Source: Eonycteris spelaea
Taxonomy: Eukaryota > Chordata > Mammalia > Chiroptera > Pteropodidae
NCBI GenBank assembly: GCA_003508835.1
Contig: PUFA01000162.1
Coordinates: forward strand, 1,922,001 to 1,986,000
Direction of reading: 5' to 3'
DNA length: 64,000 bases
This document shows positions 1 to 12,262 of the stretch, one piece after another (position 1 is the first letter of the stretch; each line of letters begins with the position of its first letter). The position numbers were made by a program, and so were the translations under genes. The notes under the pieces are model-generated. The model was not told the origin of the DNA and did no database searches. It saw nothing but the letters and a program-made list of their open reading frames with translations.

Positions 1-1440
1 ACCTCCAGCACACTACTAAATATATGTGATAGAAATGGACATCTAGGTCTTGTTGCTGATCTCAGGGAGAAAGCCTAGAGATTTTTACCATTAACATGTT
101 TGCTATAGATTTTTGTAGATGTCCTTTATCATCTTGAGAATTTCCCTTTACTTCCTAGTGGGCTGAGAATTGTTACAGTTATAAGGTTTTTTTTTAAGTT
201 TCATTAATCTGATTTTAGTATTGGGGTAAAGCTGGCCCCATAGAATAGAAAGAGAAATTTTCCTCCTTTTTATTTTTCTGGAATCGTTTATATATAATTG
301 ATGTTATTTCTTCCTTAGATGTCTGATAAAATTCATTAGTGAAGCCATCTAGATATGGATTTTTCTTTGTGGGGAAGGTTTATCTACAGGTTCACTTTAT
401 TTAATAGCTATTGGACTATTCAGTTTATCTATTTCTTCTTGATTAAGCTTTGGCAGTTTGTGTCATTTCATCTAAACTGCTGAATTTATTTTCACAAATT
501 TGATCACAATATTCTCTTATCTTTTTAATATCTGTAGAATATATGGTATATTAGTAATTTGTTGTCTTTTCTCCCTTTTTCCTAATTAGTTGTCTAGAGG
601 CTTACTAATATTATTAGTCTTATCAAATAAATAGCTTTTGGTTTCATCGATTTACTTTATTGTTTTCCTATTTTTATTTCATTGCTTTCTATTCTCATCT
701 TTATTATTTCCTTTCTTCTGTTTGTTTTAGTTTGCTTTATTTTTCTATATTTTGAAGAGATGATTTGAGACTTTCTTTTTAAAGTTTTTTTTAGTGCTAT
801 AAATTTCTCCTTAAGTATTTTCTGTGGTACCCCAGATATTTGATATGTTACATTTTCCTTCAAAACATGTTATTATTTTTTCCTTTGACTCATTATTTTG
901 GGAAACATTATTTTGTATTCAAATATTTGGGGATTTTCCAGATATCTTCTGTTATCGATTTTTCTATTTGATTCCATTATGGTCAGACAATGCTCCATGT
1001 GACTTGAATTCTTTTGTATTTATTGAGATTTGTCTTATAGCCCAGATTATGACCTCTCTTGGTAAATATTGTGTGTGCATGTGAAAATAATATGTATTCT
1101 ACTGTGGTTGGGTGGAGTAGTCTCTAAATGTTGACTTAGTCATATCAGCTGACAGCATTTTTTAAATTTTCATATTTTCACAGATTTTCTTTTCTATAAA
1201 TTATGGAGGAACATTTTAATCTTCGACAACAGTTACGCATTTGTCAGTTCCTTCTTTCAATTTTATCCATTTGTGCCTCATGTATTTTGAAGTTCTATTA
1301 TTAGGTATAAGTACATAAATATTAAGAATTTTATGTCTTCTTCAAATTAACTTCTTTGTAATTGTAATGTAGACTTTTTTTTCCTTATCCCTGGCAATTA
1401 TTTTTGTCATGCTTTTTGACTTTTTATGTGACTATATGTA
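1..1440 (-). mobile_element. L1 LINE fragment (ORF2 region, antisense)
   Basis: The + strand reads as the reverse complement of L1 ORF2, with the familiar stretches around 'gtgaagccatct' (341-352) and 'ttttggtttcat' (636-647). It has many stops and indels, so it is an old inactive copy, cut at the window edge. The inner boundary is approximate. Confidence 0.75.
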
Positions 1441-2287
1441 ACCTAGGATGAACCTAGAATTTATGTCCATTAATATACAGATTTAGGCATTTCCTCTCCC
1501 TAGCTCTCTTCTTCCTGGGACTTCGCTCATGTTCTGTCTCTAGGGATTCCTTTTCTCATTTCCTCTGGCTAAAAAGGTATGTTTTAGAGTTTTAGATTCC
1601 TATGTTCCCATGCAGTTCTACACTATTGGGTCTGTTCTCTGGGTAAAGTGACAAGAGAAAGTAGGTAAAATGAGGATTCTCCCAATAATCTTCCTCTTCA
1701 GAGCACAGGGGCCTCTTTTGTGGTAACTTTGCCTGGAAATGTGAGTTTTCTCTAGGGATTTAATGTCTCTGTGCTCTGCTGCAAGGAGGTCTGGTGGTTG
1801 GGGGTGGGGTAGAGGTAGAGAAGGACAGAATGGGAGAGAATAAAAGGAATAAAAAAAGGGAAAAAGGAAGGACAACCCTTACACCAAAGATTCCTTCTCT
1901 CCCACATCATCTAGTTCTTAGGAACTTCTTTTCATGGGCTTCTGTGTAGAAAGGGAGCTTTCTCCTGGAGGTTTTAGTTTTTATACTTGTACAATTAATT
2001 CTGTGACTCAGGTCACCTTAGGTTAAATCCGAGGAGATAAAAGAGAAGAAAGTTCTCAGAAAACTTATTGTCCTTACAGATTAATCCTCAGGTTTTGACT
2101 TCCCACCCCAAGCTGCCAGCTGGAATTTTCTGTTGTAATCTGTGGGAGAAATAGACTTCAGTTGGTTTACTTCAGTTTGGAAAGCACCAGAAGTCTGTGA
2201 GCCTGATATTTACTTGTTTCTTAGAGAAGAGAACATGGAAATTTCCATCAGTGCCCTAAGTCCCATTTGTTGATTTTTGTAATAATG
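1441..2287. other. Non-coding flank
   Basis: Downstream of A1CF. Contains a G-rich/purine stretch near 1800-1870. No gene, RNA or clear repeat recognised. Confidence 0.5.
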
Positions 2288-2520
2288 ACTTCTATTTATT
2301 TGACTCTTACCATGTCAGACAGTGTGATGAATACTCTAACATACATAATCTCAACCAAATCTCATAGTAAACCTATGAGGGAGATATTATCATTTCTCGT
2401 TAATGAATGGGGAAACAGAATCAGGTAGTTTAATTTTTCCAAGTTTCCAACTGTTGGTAACTGGCAGAGCCAACTCAGTTCTGACTGGCTCCAAAACCTG
2501 TGCTCTTAGCTGCTCTGCAA
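2288..2520 (-). repeat. MIR SINE
   Basis: Antisense MIR core: 'cctatgagggagatattatc', 'ggggaaacagaatcagg' and the end 'ctgtgctcttagctgctctg' in the expected order. Confidence 0.7.
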
Positions 2521-3649
2521 GGCAGTGTGAGATTTAAAAGAATAATAGAAACCATGCTGAGGTGAAACTTGAATGCTAGAGTAGCAGGACTTAGTCCACA
2601 AATTAGCATGAAAGAAAAAGGAAAAAAAACAGCATACTATAACTTAACCTGATTTTTGACTGAGCTTCCATCTTATGGGATAGGCAAAAATGAAAACTTG
2701 CCGAGAGAGTTTTGTAAATGTAAATCTCTCAGTCTTGAGACTGCTTCAGTCTTTAGTATCTTATATAGCAGTGGGAATGGAGGGTCTGGTGCTCACTAAT
2801 GGGTCACAGTGATAACTTCTGGGAAAGCCAGTGTCTCTGTTCTTATAGCCTTTTTCATTTCCTTTGAAAAGTCTCTGCCATGTTTGGGGCACAGACATGT
2901 ATTCGAGGCTGCCTGAACTTGCCTTACAGCCATCTTTCTCTGAGATCGACTCACCTTCTGGTTGATGCTGCTTGGAAGCAGGATCCAGATTTCCTGTTTC
3001 TTTCTTTCTTATTTTTTTTTCAATCTCTTCTCCCTCTCCCTGTCCACATTCTATTTTGAGGATGAAGGCCCCCATTATTTCCCTTCCTTCTCTGTGATGC
3101 CTGGTCGCTGTTACAAATCACTTTTTCCCACTCTATCATTTCCTCCAAATCCCCTATATGTTCTTTAAATTGCTAAAACTTTTGGAAAACTACAGCCAGA
3201 AAGGCTTGCATGGAATCTCTGTTTTATGTTTGGCCAGATACCTTTATCAAGGCAATGATATACAGATGGACCTACTGAGAAAGGGGGAAAATACAGCAAT
3301 AGAAGTAGATTAATAGCTTTCCTTCTCTTCCCTTCCTCACTTTCTCTACCTTGTCCTTCTCATTCCCTTTTTGCTTCCCTCCATCTTTCACTCCCTCCCT
3401 TTACCAGTCCCTCCCTTTCTTTCTTCTTTCCACTCAATCAGCATTTTTGAGCATCTCCTATGAGGTATATTCAAGTTCCTTAGTTTTCATTCTCTCTAGT
3501 ATTGTGCAAATGATCCTGCGTCCTGACAACAGCAAGTTATCCATAACCTCAAAAATTGAGTTGGTTTTCTGATTTTGTAAAACAGCTTCAGTGACTCTCA
3601 AGTAATGAACATATTTGCATTCACTGTAACTTTATAACTTTTCACTGTT
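2521..3649. other. Non-coding flank with CT-rich tract
   Basis: A pyrimidine-rich, low-complexity block spans about 3320-3430 (repeated cct/tcc). The short open frames over it are composition artefacts. Confidence 0.5.
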
Positions 3650-4150
3650 GTATTAGCTATGTATTGCTTCATAATAAATTATCCTGAAGGTTAGAATCTT
3701 AAAATAACAACACTTATTATCTTACAGTTTCTGTGGGGCAGGAAATCAGGCCCAATGCAGCTGGTCCTCTGCTTCAGAATCTCTCATAATCTACAATGCA
3801 TGGATTAGCCCAGGCTGCTTTCTGTTAAGGTTCTGTTGAGGAGGGTTCTGCTTCCAAGCCTAACCACGTGGTTGTTGGCAGGACTCAGTTCCTCCCTGGC
3901 TGTTGGCTGGAGGCTGTCTTCAGTTCCTTGCCATATGGCCTGTTCCACAGCACAGCTCACAACATAGCAGCTGGCTTCATTAGAGTGAACAAGCAAAAAG
4001 ACCTAACAAGATGGAAATCATAATCTTTTATAATCTAACCTCAGAAATGAGACCCCATATTTTATTCATTAGAAATGAGCCACTAGGTCCAGCCTATACT
4101 CAAGGGGATCATACAATAAAAGTGTGAATACCAGAATGTGGGATTGGTGA
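3650..4150 (+). repeat. Ancient interspersed repeat, LTR-like, family not assigned
   Basis: I recognise a common mammalian repeat order: 'acagtttctgtggggcagga', 'cacgtggttgttggcagga', 'cacagctcacaacatagcag' and 'ccactaggtccagcc'. I cannot name the family with certainty. Confidence 0.55.
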
Positions 4151-4259
4151 TACCATCCCTACTACAGCTCTACTTTCAATGAACGACAATGCTTCAAGAA
4201 ATTCTGAGGTAAATTGACAGTGTCCTTTTAGTTGGTGAACGGGAGCCAAGACTTATAGG

Positions 4260-4400
4260 AATCTAGGATATGCCAGCCCAGTGCTAGATGATCTCATGTG
4301 TCTTACTTTATTTAACCCTCACATCTCCTCTGATGTGATGTAGGTATTTGTGCCAGAGTCTGCTAATTTTCCTCATATTCATTTTTCTATCCTTTCCTAG
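4260..4400 (-). repeat. Partial MIR-like fragment
   Basis: Stretch around 'atctcatgtgtcttacttta' followed by 'tttaaccctcacat' resembles antisense MIR. Short and diverged. Confidence 0.4.
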
Positions 4401-4414
4401 TAAAATAATTTTTT

Positions 4415-4815
4415 ATGGTTGCCCAGATAAAGACTACATTTCCCATCTTCTCTGGTACATAGGTGTGGCCATGTGCCTAAGTTCTGGCCAATGGAAATGT
4501 AAAACATAGTGTATGACAACTTCCAATAAATCACCTTGAGGAAAAGCTGGTAGGTGTCCTTCTCTTCTTCTTCTTTGTCCTTCTTCTGTCCTTCTATTTG
4601 GAATAAACACCATCATCTTAGTCCATGAGATTAAGATCATGCAAATAAAGAAACAAGAAGAAAGGCCTTCTGTTCATGACACTGTGAAACACAATACCAG
4701 CACTGTACTTCCTTTTGGAACTTTTGCTCCAGGGACAATAAATTGCTATCTTATTTAAACTACTGCTATTTTGGGTACTGTCACTGGCAGCCAACTGTAT
4801 CCTAGCTAATTCAGA
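4415..4815 (+). repeat. Ancient interspersed repeat, family not assigned
   Basis: Contains the widely shared motifs 'ggtgtggccatgtgcctaag', 'ttctggccaatgg' and, near the end, 'tgtatcctagctaattc'. Clearly a dispersed repeat; the name is uncertain. Confidence 0.5.
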
Positions 4816-4864
4816 AGTTGGCACTTAGAATTGGGGTGCTACCTGTAACAGAAATAAAAATATG

Positions 4865-4970
4865 TGGTGTTGGCTTAGGGCAGAGTTAGCAAGCTTTTTG
4901 TAAAGGGTCAGATGGCAAATAGTTTCAGCTTTGTGGGCCATCTATGACCTTGGTTACTTAATTATTAAAA
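4865..4970 (+). repeat. DNA-transposon-like MER fragment
   Basis: 'ttttgtaaagggtcagatgg' followed by 'tttgtgggccat' is the start of a common mammalian element. Another piece of the same family lies near 46870. Family not assigned. Confidence 0.45.
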
Positions 4971-7900
4971 GTTACATTTACTCTCAGAAGGTACACCAAA
5001 GGGGAGTTTCGTAAAAGATGCCAATGTAAAGAAATCACTAGGACATTGTAGTGATAGGTCATTAATATTTAGATATTTATTCAAAAAGAGTAAAACTTTA
5101 ATTTTCAAGAAAAAAATAAATCAGCCACTCATATTGTTACTTTTTAAACTTTATGATGGTACTTAAAAATTTAATTAAAATCATTTTGCCATCCTGTAAT
5201 TATATTAGACATTACAATATTGCATTATTTCTCATTTCTTGTGATTTATGATTCAATGGTACCCATTATGTTTATATCTTCCAAACCAATGATTATTTCC
5301 CTATTAAATAAATGTTGTAATTTTACTTCATATATTTAGCTAGATCACAGAGTTCTATAAAATGTTGTACTCAAAGTACAAAAATAAGTGCTTTATACAT
5401 CCCGTTTAATACTGTTTTTGTCTCTTTTGGTACCTCAGCTAACTAACTTCACATCAATAAAGCCAATAATAAGAAAAAGGGAAAGAAGCAAGAAACTGTT
5501 TAACATCTAGAAACCAGAAATGCATTTTGCTGACAGTTTGTTTTTCATTAAGAGATAGGAGATAGCAATATCCTGCTATATTGCAGTCAGAAAAGTAGCA
5601 AAAAGAAAGACTTTAGGAAAGAATAGGAATAAAAATACCAATAACTGCATTAAATATTTAAACCAGTGATAATAATGGATTGATTTAAATAGACTTATCT
5701 GTAGTCCGTGAGCCCAGAGATCTCTTAGGAATTATAGTAGAAAATGTCAAGTTTCAAAATAAAATTTACATTTGAAAAAAGTATGCATACTTTAATGCAA
5801 ATTATTTATTGCAAAAAAATATAGGTATAGTGAAGCCTGTGAAATAGATTTTTGAATTTTATAAACACAAGTATATTTAGAAAACAGAGATAGCTAATGA
5901 CCAAAATGTTTTCAAGTAAATAGAAAAACATGGGTACTTGCTTACCAAAATTATAAATTAGTATGCAAATATCACAAATCAATGTTTCAAAGCTCCTTCT
6001 GGATCTCTACAATTTTTCTTTTCCTTTTCGAATAGTCTTTTATATTTCTCCTAGGGAAAATATTTGAAAGTTCTTTTTATTTAAATAGCAATAATAATAG
6101 ATCAAGAGTTAAATTCACCTTTGATGAGGCTTATTGTACCAATCTAGTGTTTGGTAAGAACAATGGAAACCTAAAGTTAAGAACAGATTTAATTATTTTT
6201 GAGATTCTGACTAAGTGATGAAACCTAACAGCTGATTCACTTAAGTAAGTACAATTATATTCCATTTTAAAAAATGTGGACTGGACCACCAGCGTGTGTA
6301 CCTCACTGAAGAAAAAATTTAAAAAGTATGTATTTGTAGTCACAGTTTCTGGCATAAAAGTAAGTGCATGGTAAATACAGACTGATCATATATTTATTGA
6401 GAATAGGTTGGTGGGCTAATAGCTATAGAGACTGTAAACTTTGTTTAATTCTCAATATTAGTAAAAGAATAAAAGAAGAGTAAAAAGGAAGTTCTATAAA
6501 AAGAAAAAATACTTGTCAATATCATTTTCCATTAAAATCTCTATGGGATTATATGAGGATTTTTGGTGATGAATAGTTGATGAGCAATCATAATGGTGAA
6601 GTTAAATGCAAGCGTATTAGTGTTTGAATAAAATTGTAAGACACAGAAAAAGCTGAAAAGGCAATGAGCTTTTTAAGGTGAAGGTTTTCCTAGGAAGTTT
6701 TTTCTGTGGGGTATAAGTAGCTTGGTATAAGGAAGAAAGGAACCAGTAAATGCTTTACGACCTTACTAATGCCTGGTGGATCTTGACCTGCCAAGCATGT
6801 GTCCCCAAGAGCTATCTTTCATCTTGTTCCTTGCCCAATCTAACGTAGTGGCTGCTAGCCTCTGTCACTGGAAGCAGAACTCAGGACCCATAGCTCAGGC
6901 ATAGTGGAAGGGAAAGTAGGACCAGAAAGGGGCTGGGTAGAGGGACAGCTTGATGGAGAGTAGATTGAGGGTAACTGTGGAGAAGATGATGCATTTCTCT
7001 CCATGTATTGTGCCCTACCCAGGTCAGAATGAAGTAATTGCACCCTTCAGTTTAAGCTGTATCTGCGATGGTGAGGATAAAACCAATTTTACCACATTAA
7101 AAAAAAAATGAGCCATAAAGATGGGTTACTATATAATTAGTTGTCTGCACCGGGACACATTTGAGAGTAAGAAGGGCTATCACTAATATTTTTAAAGTGG
7201 GACAATGGACATGAACCAGCACTGTCCTGGCACACCCAGAGGTATTGTCACACCAGAGAGACATTGCTAATCCCTGAGTGGGGTTGGCATTCTTCAATCT
7301 CCAAGAAGTTCCTGCTGGCAGCTTACTTTCTTTCAAGTGCTTTCTTGGTATCTCCCCTCCCCTTTGACAAAGTAACATAAGTGAAGAGAGAATGAGAGAT
7401 AGTCTACTTGATTTTTTTTTCTCAACATAGGAGAAAAGTCTGCAAGGAAGAGGTAAAAGCAAAGCATTCTGTATTTTATTCCAGGTACTTTTAAATAAAT
7501 GAAGGCTTCTGGTTTCTGAATTACTTTTTTACTTCTAGATTGGTTATTAATTACTTTTCACTCTCAGCTAACGTATAAGGTTTTCTTTTACCTTTCCTAC
7601 AAAACTTAGGAGAAGTGGAGACACATAAAGTTGGCAGTCCCTCAGAAATGAGTCTCTGAATTTAAGGTAGATACGTCTGTCCCCATTAAACCTACACATT
7701 CTACATTCTATATAAACATCGTAAGAAAAAGCTGGCTTTTAAAATGTTAGACATTTGGGGGCCATTGGAATTTTTGCATCCATATTTTATTGAACAAAAA
7801 ATATTAAAAATGTTTTACTTCACAAGTAAAGAGAGAATATGGGAGTCAGAGAAATCTCATTTTCCTAATATTTTACTCATTTGAGTAGGACTTGCTTTGC

Positions 7901-10233
7901 TTTTTCCTCACATTGGCAAATACAAACTTATCACCTGGTGGAGACATTAAACTTTATATGAATACCTCCTCGTAAAACTCAGATCATTTTCAAGGTGTCT
8001 CTAGAATAAAGTAAAATTTCAACATCGAATTTGAAAATCAGTTTAACAAAACCGAGTAGATAACTGTTGCATATCAGGTAGCAATATTTTGTGGCCTAAT
8101 TTCTCTGCATTCTAATGATTATATGAAAATTCCAAAATTATGTTATTAAACATTTATCTTTTGAAATATTTATCACAAAGTTTACTCATGGTATCATATT
8201 TAAAATTTAGTTTTGTCCTTAATAGATAGGTCTACAATATATAAAAATGTACCTATAAAATATAAAAAGTACAAAGTCTCTAGGTTAAGTTGTAGGTCTG
8301 GGAACCTCAGTATGAGTGAAAGAAGGGGATAAATGACCATGGGACACACAGGTCACTTTTAAGTGTGTTACTGTTGGAAAATCTTGTACAGGATTTACAT
8401 AACAATAATAAACTTTACCCAACTTCCTAGCTTTAAATACAAACACAATTTACTCAAAATACTAACTTTCTTTATTGATCCTTATTCTGCGAAAGGCACC
8501 CTGGAGAATTTCTCTGTCCTCACAGATTCAAATTGTGACCTAGTTGTCCAGGACAGGACTATAATTGAACATAGAGTGACAATTAACATAAATTAAAAAT
8601 TATTCGAGGCAATATTTATGAAAAGCTAATCTATGTGATTGACAGAATGGGTCTAAAAATCTTTTAAGTCAAACTAAAACTAATTTCCTGCATAGCTATT
8701 ATTAGTACATAGTTATCATTAAATTTCCATCCATTATTAAAGGCTATGGAACTGTGGTTTGGAAATATGTCCTCTTTAATATTTTTTAAAGTCAATATTT
8801 TCTTAACATGAGGTAGCTTTCTAGCAGCATTTTAGTTGCTGTTATCCAAACATAGTTTGGTTTGGCGTGATACCAGTTCTGGGCAGGGACGGGAGGGGAA
8901 AACTAGTCCTTTAGGAGAATTACATTGTATTGCAGTTAAAGGTGGTCTTTTACTTACATTAATGGGGTGGGAGAGAAGTACAGGAATTTTAGAAGAGGCA
9001 GCATTTTTACAGGTAAGAAAATAAATATCTACTCTCACTGACATTCCATTTCCTCCCAAGTCACATTGGCTCATTTTAATTCCTAGTAAGCTATTAATTA
9101 CCAAAATTTAGAATCCCAATTCTAATTTACTAGATGTTTCTCAATTATTGGTTTGGATGTTTTGTATTATTGCTAGACTCATTTTAATTTTTTTTATAAA
9201 GAATTTTTTTTCTAGGCAGCAATACAGTAAGAAGTAACTGAAAAATGAAAATTGATACAAATAAGGTATGATAGGTATTAAATAGGTGTTAATTCTGAAG
9301 TCCAAAAATATAAACGTCATACAAAATAAACCTTTGGTTCTACACTTGACTCATAAACATCCCGTTTTTTAAAGTTTTAAATTCATTATAGTAGGACTTG
9401 CTCTACATTACTTAACTTAGGCAAAGTAAATGCAAACATATGACATGGTAGATACATTGACACTTTCTATGAACATATTCTAATGGAATTCAAAGTATTC
9501 TCTAGATTTTACTAGAGTGAAGTAAAATTTCAGCAAAAAATAAAACCACATCCACTCACTTAAATAAATCAGTCCTCAGGAGGTAAATGCCCGAATACTT
9601 TTAGCAAGTAATGAGATTGTGTTCCAGTGGTAATTTTCTGTATACTTTGGTATTATTCTATTGTCGTACATTTAAGTCTTTGCTCTTAACCTTTAAAAAA
9701 AGAGATTATGATTTAATCTGTAATAATAATTGTTCTCATGAAGAGAGTCCTGTACTAACTAATCATCTATTTTGATTACATTGAAAATTCCTCTGGATAA
9801 AGCCTTCTATTTTACATTGACTAGACATGTAGAATGTCCTTTACCATTTATTTTTAAAGATTTTAAAGAACATTAAAACTTTTGCTCTTGGAATTTGGAA
9901 TGCTTTTTTGGACCAAGTAGGAATTTGCCTGCCCACACTGTAATTACTCTCTTTGGGTATAAAAGGTGGTCAGTGAGGGGAGTGTAAATTTGGACTTAAG
10001 AATTGCTTAAGGAAAATTTTTCACTTTCTCATCTTTAGAATTAGTTTGGCCCAAGAGTTAGTTTGAAGCCAATACAAATTAAATTCAAATTCACATTTCA
10101 TGAGATGAGTACATATATAAAGTATAATTTAATTATTTGTTTTAACTTAAATTTTCTTGTATTTTTCTTTTAACAAAAATGAAATAGAAAAGAAAAAAGT
10201 ATTAATGGATAGAGAGTAGAAATACAAAGAATA
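4971..10233. other. Non-coding A1CF 3' flank or distal 3' UTR
   Basis: AT-rich with no recognisable gene or RNA. Several short open frames are all random or antisense. If the A1CF 3' UTR is as long as in human, part of this belongs to it. 8830-9100 and 9880-10060 are less AT-rich but unassigned. Confidence 0.4.
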
Positions 10234-10409
10234 TGTGTCCAAACTTAGTTGCAAATTAGAATTACCTAAAAATCTTTTAAAAATACCCCAAAGCTCCGCC
10301 CCCAAGACATTCTGATGTAATTGGTATGAGGTGTGATCTAGGCAATAGCAGTTTGAAAAGCTCTCCAGGTGTTTCTAATGGGCAGTCAAGTTTGGGAACC
10401 ACTGTCCTC
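10234..10409 (+). mobile_element. MER5A-like hAT fragment
   Basis: Order of MER5 motifs: 'gcaaattagaattacct', then 'ccaggtgtttctaatg', and the terminal 'gggaaccactg'. Non-autonomous and old. Confidence 0.75.
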
Positions 10410-12110
10410 GGGAATATGAGAAGCAAAATATAAAGCTGAAAACACAAGGCCTTTCAGAGTTTCAACTGTAGCACTGAGGCCTTTGATAACTAATTGGAGT
10501 TAATAGAGCTGAAAAGTGAAAAGGACTTTGTTATTGAAATTTATATGATTTTCATTGGAATCTGGTCTGATTTTGGATCACTGAATTCCATTCAAGGGTT
10601 GACAAGTTTTCTTTTTATGCCTTTGTACTTATGTTTTCCCTTGAGTCCTATAGAATTTTATAAGGGCCAAAGGATTTTTTTTTTTTAATGGAAATTGTAG
10701 TAGTTATATCTTAAAACCACAAATGAGACTGGAGCAGTAGTAACAAGTATTTGGTGTTTGGACTTTGACTATTTATGTTTTGAAGGAAAAGCAACCATTT
10801 ATAAGTATTGCAAGAAAGTAGTACCTTCTACTCCCCTCCACCCCAGTTTTTATAGCACCCTCAAACATTCCTGGGGAAGAGGCCGTAAACCCTAGGTACT
10901 TTCGGTAAGTAAAACCATTGCTGAGTGTCTGAAGAATCAGCTTCTAATTGGTAGTGAAGGATATAAGATTTTCTTGTGACAGTTCAAAGACCAAAGTACT
11001 CAGCTATATTAAAGCTGTCTGATACTTAATGGAAGTAAAAGGAAGGGAAGGTAGAGGATTTCTTGGCAGATTTAACATAAGTGGGTTAGAATAATAGTCT
11101 GAGACTGAACCTAAGTTAATATAACTGTTTCTGAATGCTAGATGGTGGTCTGGATATTGCAAAATGATCAAAGAAATAAATTTTTACTTCTCTCTTTGAA
11201 ATGACATTTCAGCCAATTTGCTGAATAGTAAAAAAAATGTAGGTGATATTCTATAGATGTGATTTACTTTTTAAAAATATTAGAGATGAGCAAAATGGAA
11301 CTGAAATGAAAAGTAATCAATAGAGACATATCAAATGTTTAAAATGAGAAAAAGTCATTTCAGGTTGTAGTGATTATTATATTCGTGAGGATCCTTGGGA
11401 AGGTCAGGAGTCTTAGGGAAAAAGAGGTGTGGGCTAATGAGTTTAATAAACAATAGGCCTGGATTGGTTTAACCATATCTATAACATATCACATCAATTT
11501 CCAGGAAGTCCCCAGGGATTTTAGGGGACAGGGAGATCCTGGATGGAACTGACTGGATGGAAATTTTAGACATGCAGGATGCTGACTTCATCAAACCTTG
11601 GACAGTCTTTCACAAGCTTCAACCTGCGAACATGTCTAGTGGAGTGGCAATGGGGAACACATTTTGAAAAGCATCTTCCCACCTTCCCTCTGCCTTTTGT
11701 GACTTTGTGTTATCACAAAAGCTGCTGTGAGCCAGGGTTAAGACTCGAGTTTACTTGGATCCCTTTGTTATTACTGACTGCCCAAATCTGCTCGGCCCCT
11801 GAACTCTTTCTGGCTAGAACATCTCTCTCCACTCTATCAGGGGTTATAAACAGGCTCCCAAGACACTCAGGAATCTTGGAAGAACAATTTTTGGGGGCAG
11901 TGGCTCTTTAGCTTTCTGTAAGACAAAAGGCTCCTTAATGTTTGATTACATTAGGAATAATGTTCTCATATCATCATTCTATGGTTAGTATAAGATAGGC
12001 ATTGCTTTAGGAAAAGTATTATGTAGGACCATCAAGGGATGGGGTTGGAGGTTTATTTCTTCTATGTAGAGTTTTGTGTGTCTTATTATTAAAACGAAAG
12101 ACGAATCTCT
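10410..12110 (-). other. A1CF: A1CF 3' UTR, proximal part (extent unknown)
   Basis: This sequence follows the stop codon and must start as 3' UTR. An AATAAA reads on the minus strand at 12052-12057, only about 55 nt after the stop. The human gene has a much longer 3' UTR, so this signal may not be the main one. I could not place the true polyadenylation site. Nothing else recognisable. Confidence 0.5.
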
Positions 12111-12262
12111 TCAGAAAGCTCCATATCCATCCCCTCGGGCAGTCACTGCAAAAGTGGGGTAGACTTCATACGTTGTATATGCTGCTAAGTCTTGTCCAAG
12201 GGTCACTGCTTGCTTGAGCTGGGCTGCAGACACAGGTGCAGTTGCATTAGGAACAGCATAAC
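12111..12262 (-). CDS. A1CF: A1CF coding exon 11 (C-terminus and stop)
   Basis: The coding part is 152 nt. It completes Gly544 and encodes residues 545-593, [20 protein letters not shown] through the end ARGDGYGAF, then a stop at 12111-12113. The acceptor is ctcctccag. The human C-terminus is almost identical (GYGTF). The 3' UTR continues to lower coordinates. Confidence 0.95.

Noticed and set aside
7097..7462. 121-codon open frame on the minus strand, the longest in the window
   Set aside because: No domain, no exon-like neighbours and no family similarity. It lies in AT-rich flanking DNA where chance frames of this length occur.
12052..12057. AATAAA on the minus strand as the A1CF polyadenylation signal
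   Set aside because: It would leave a 3' UTR of about 75 nt, far shorter than known for this gene. Sequence alone cannot show it is used.
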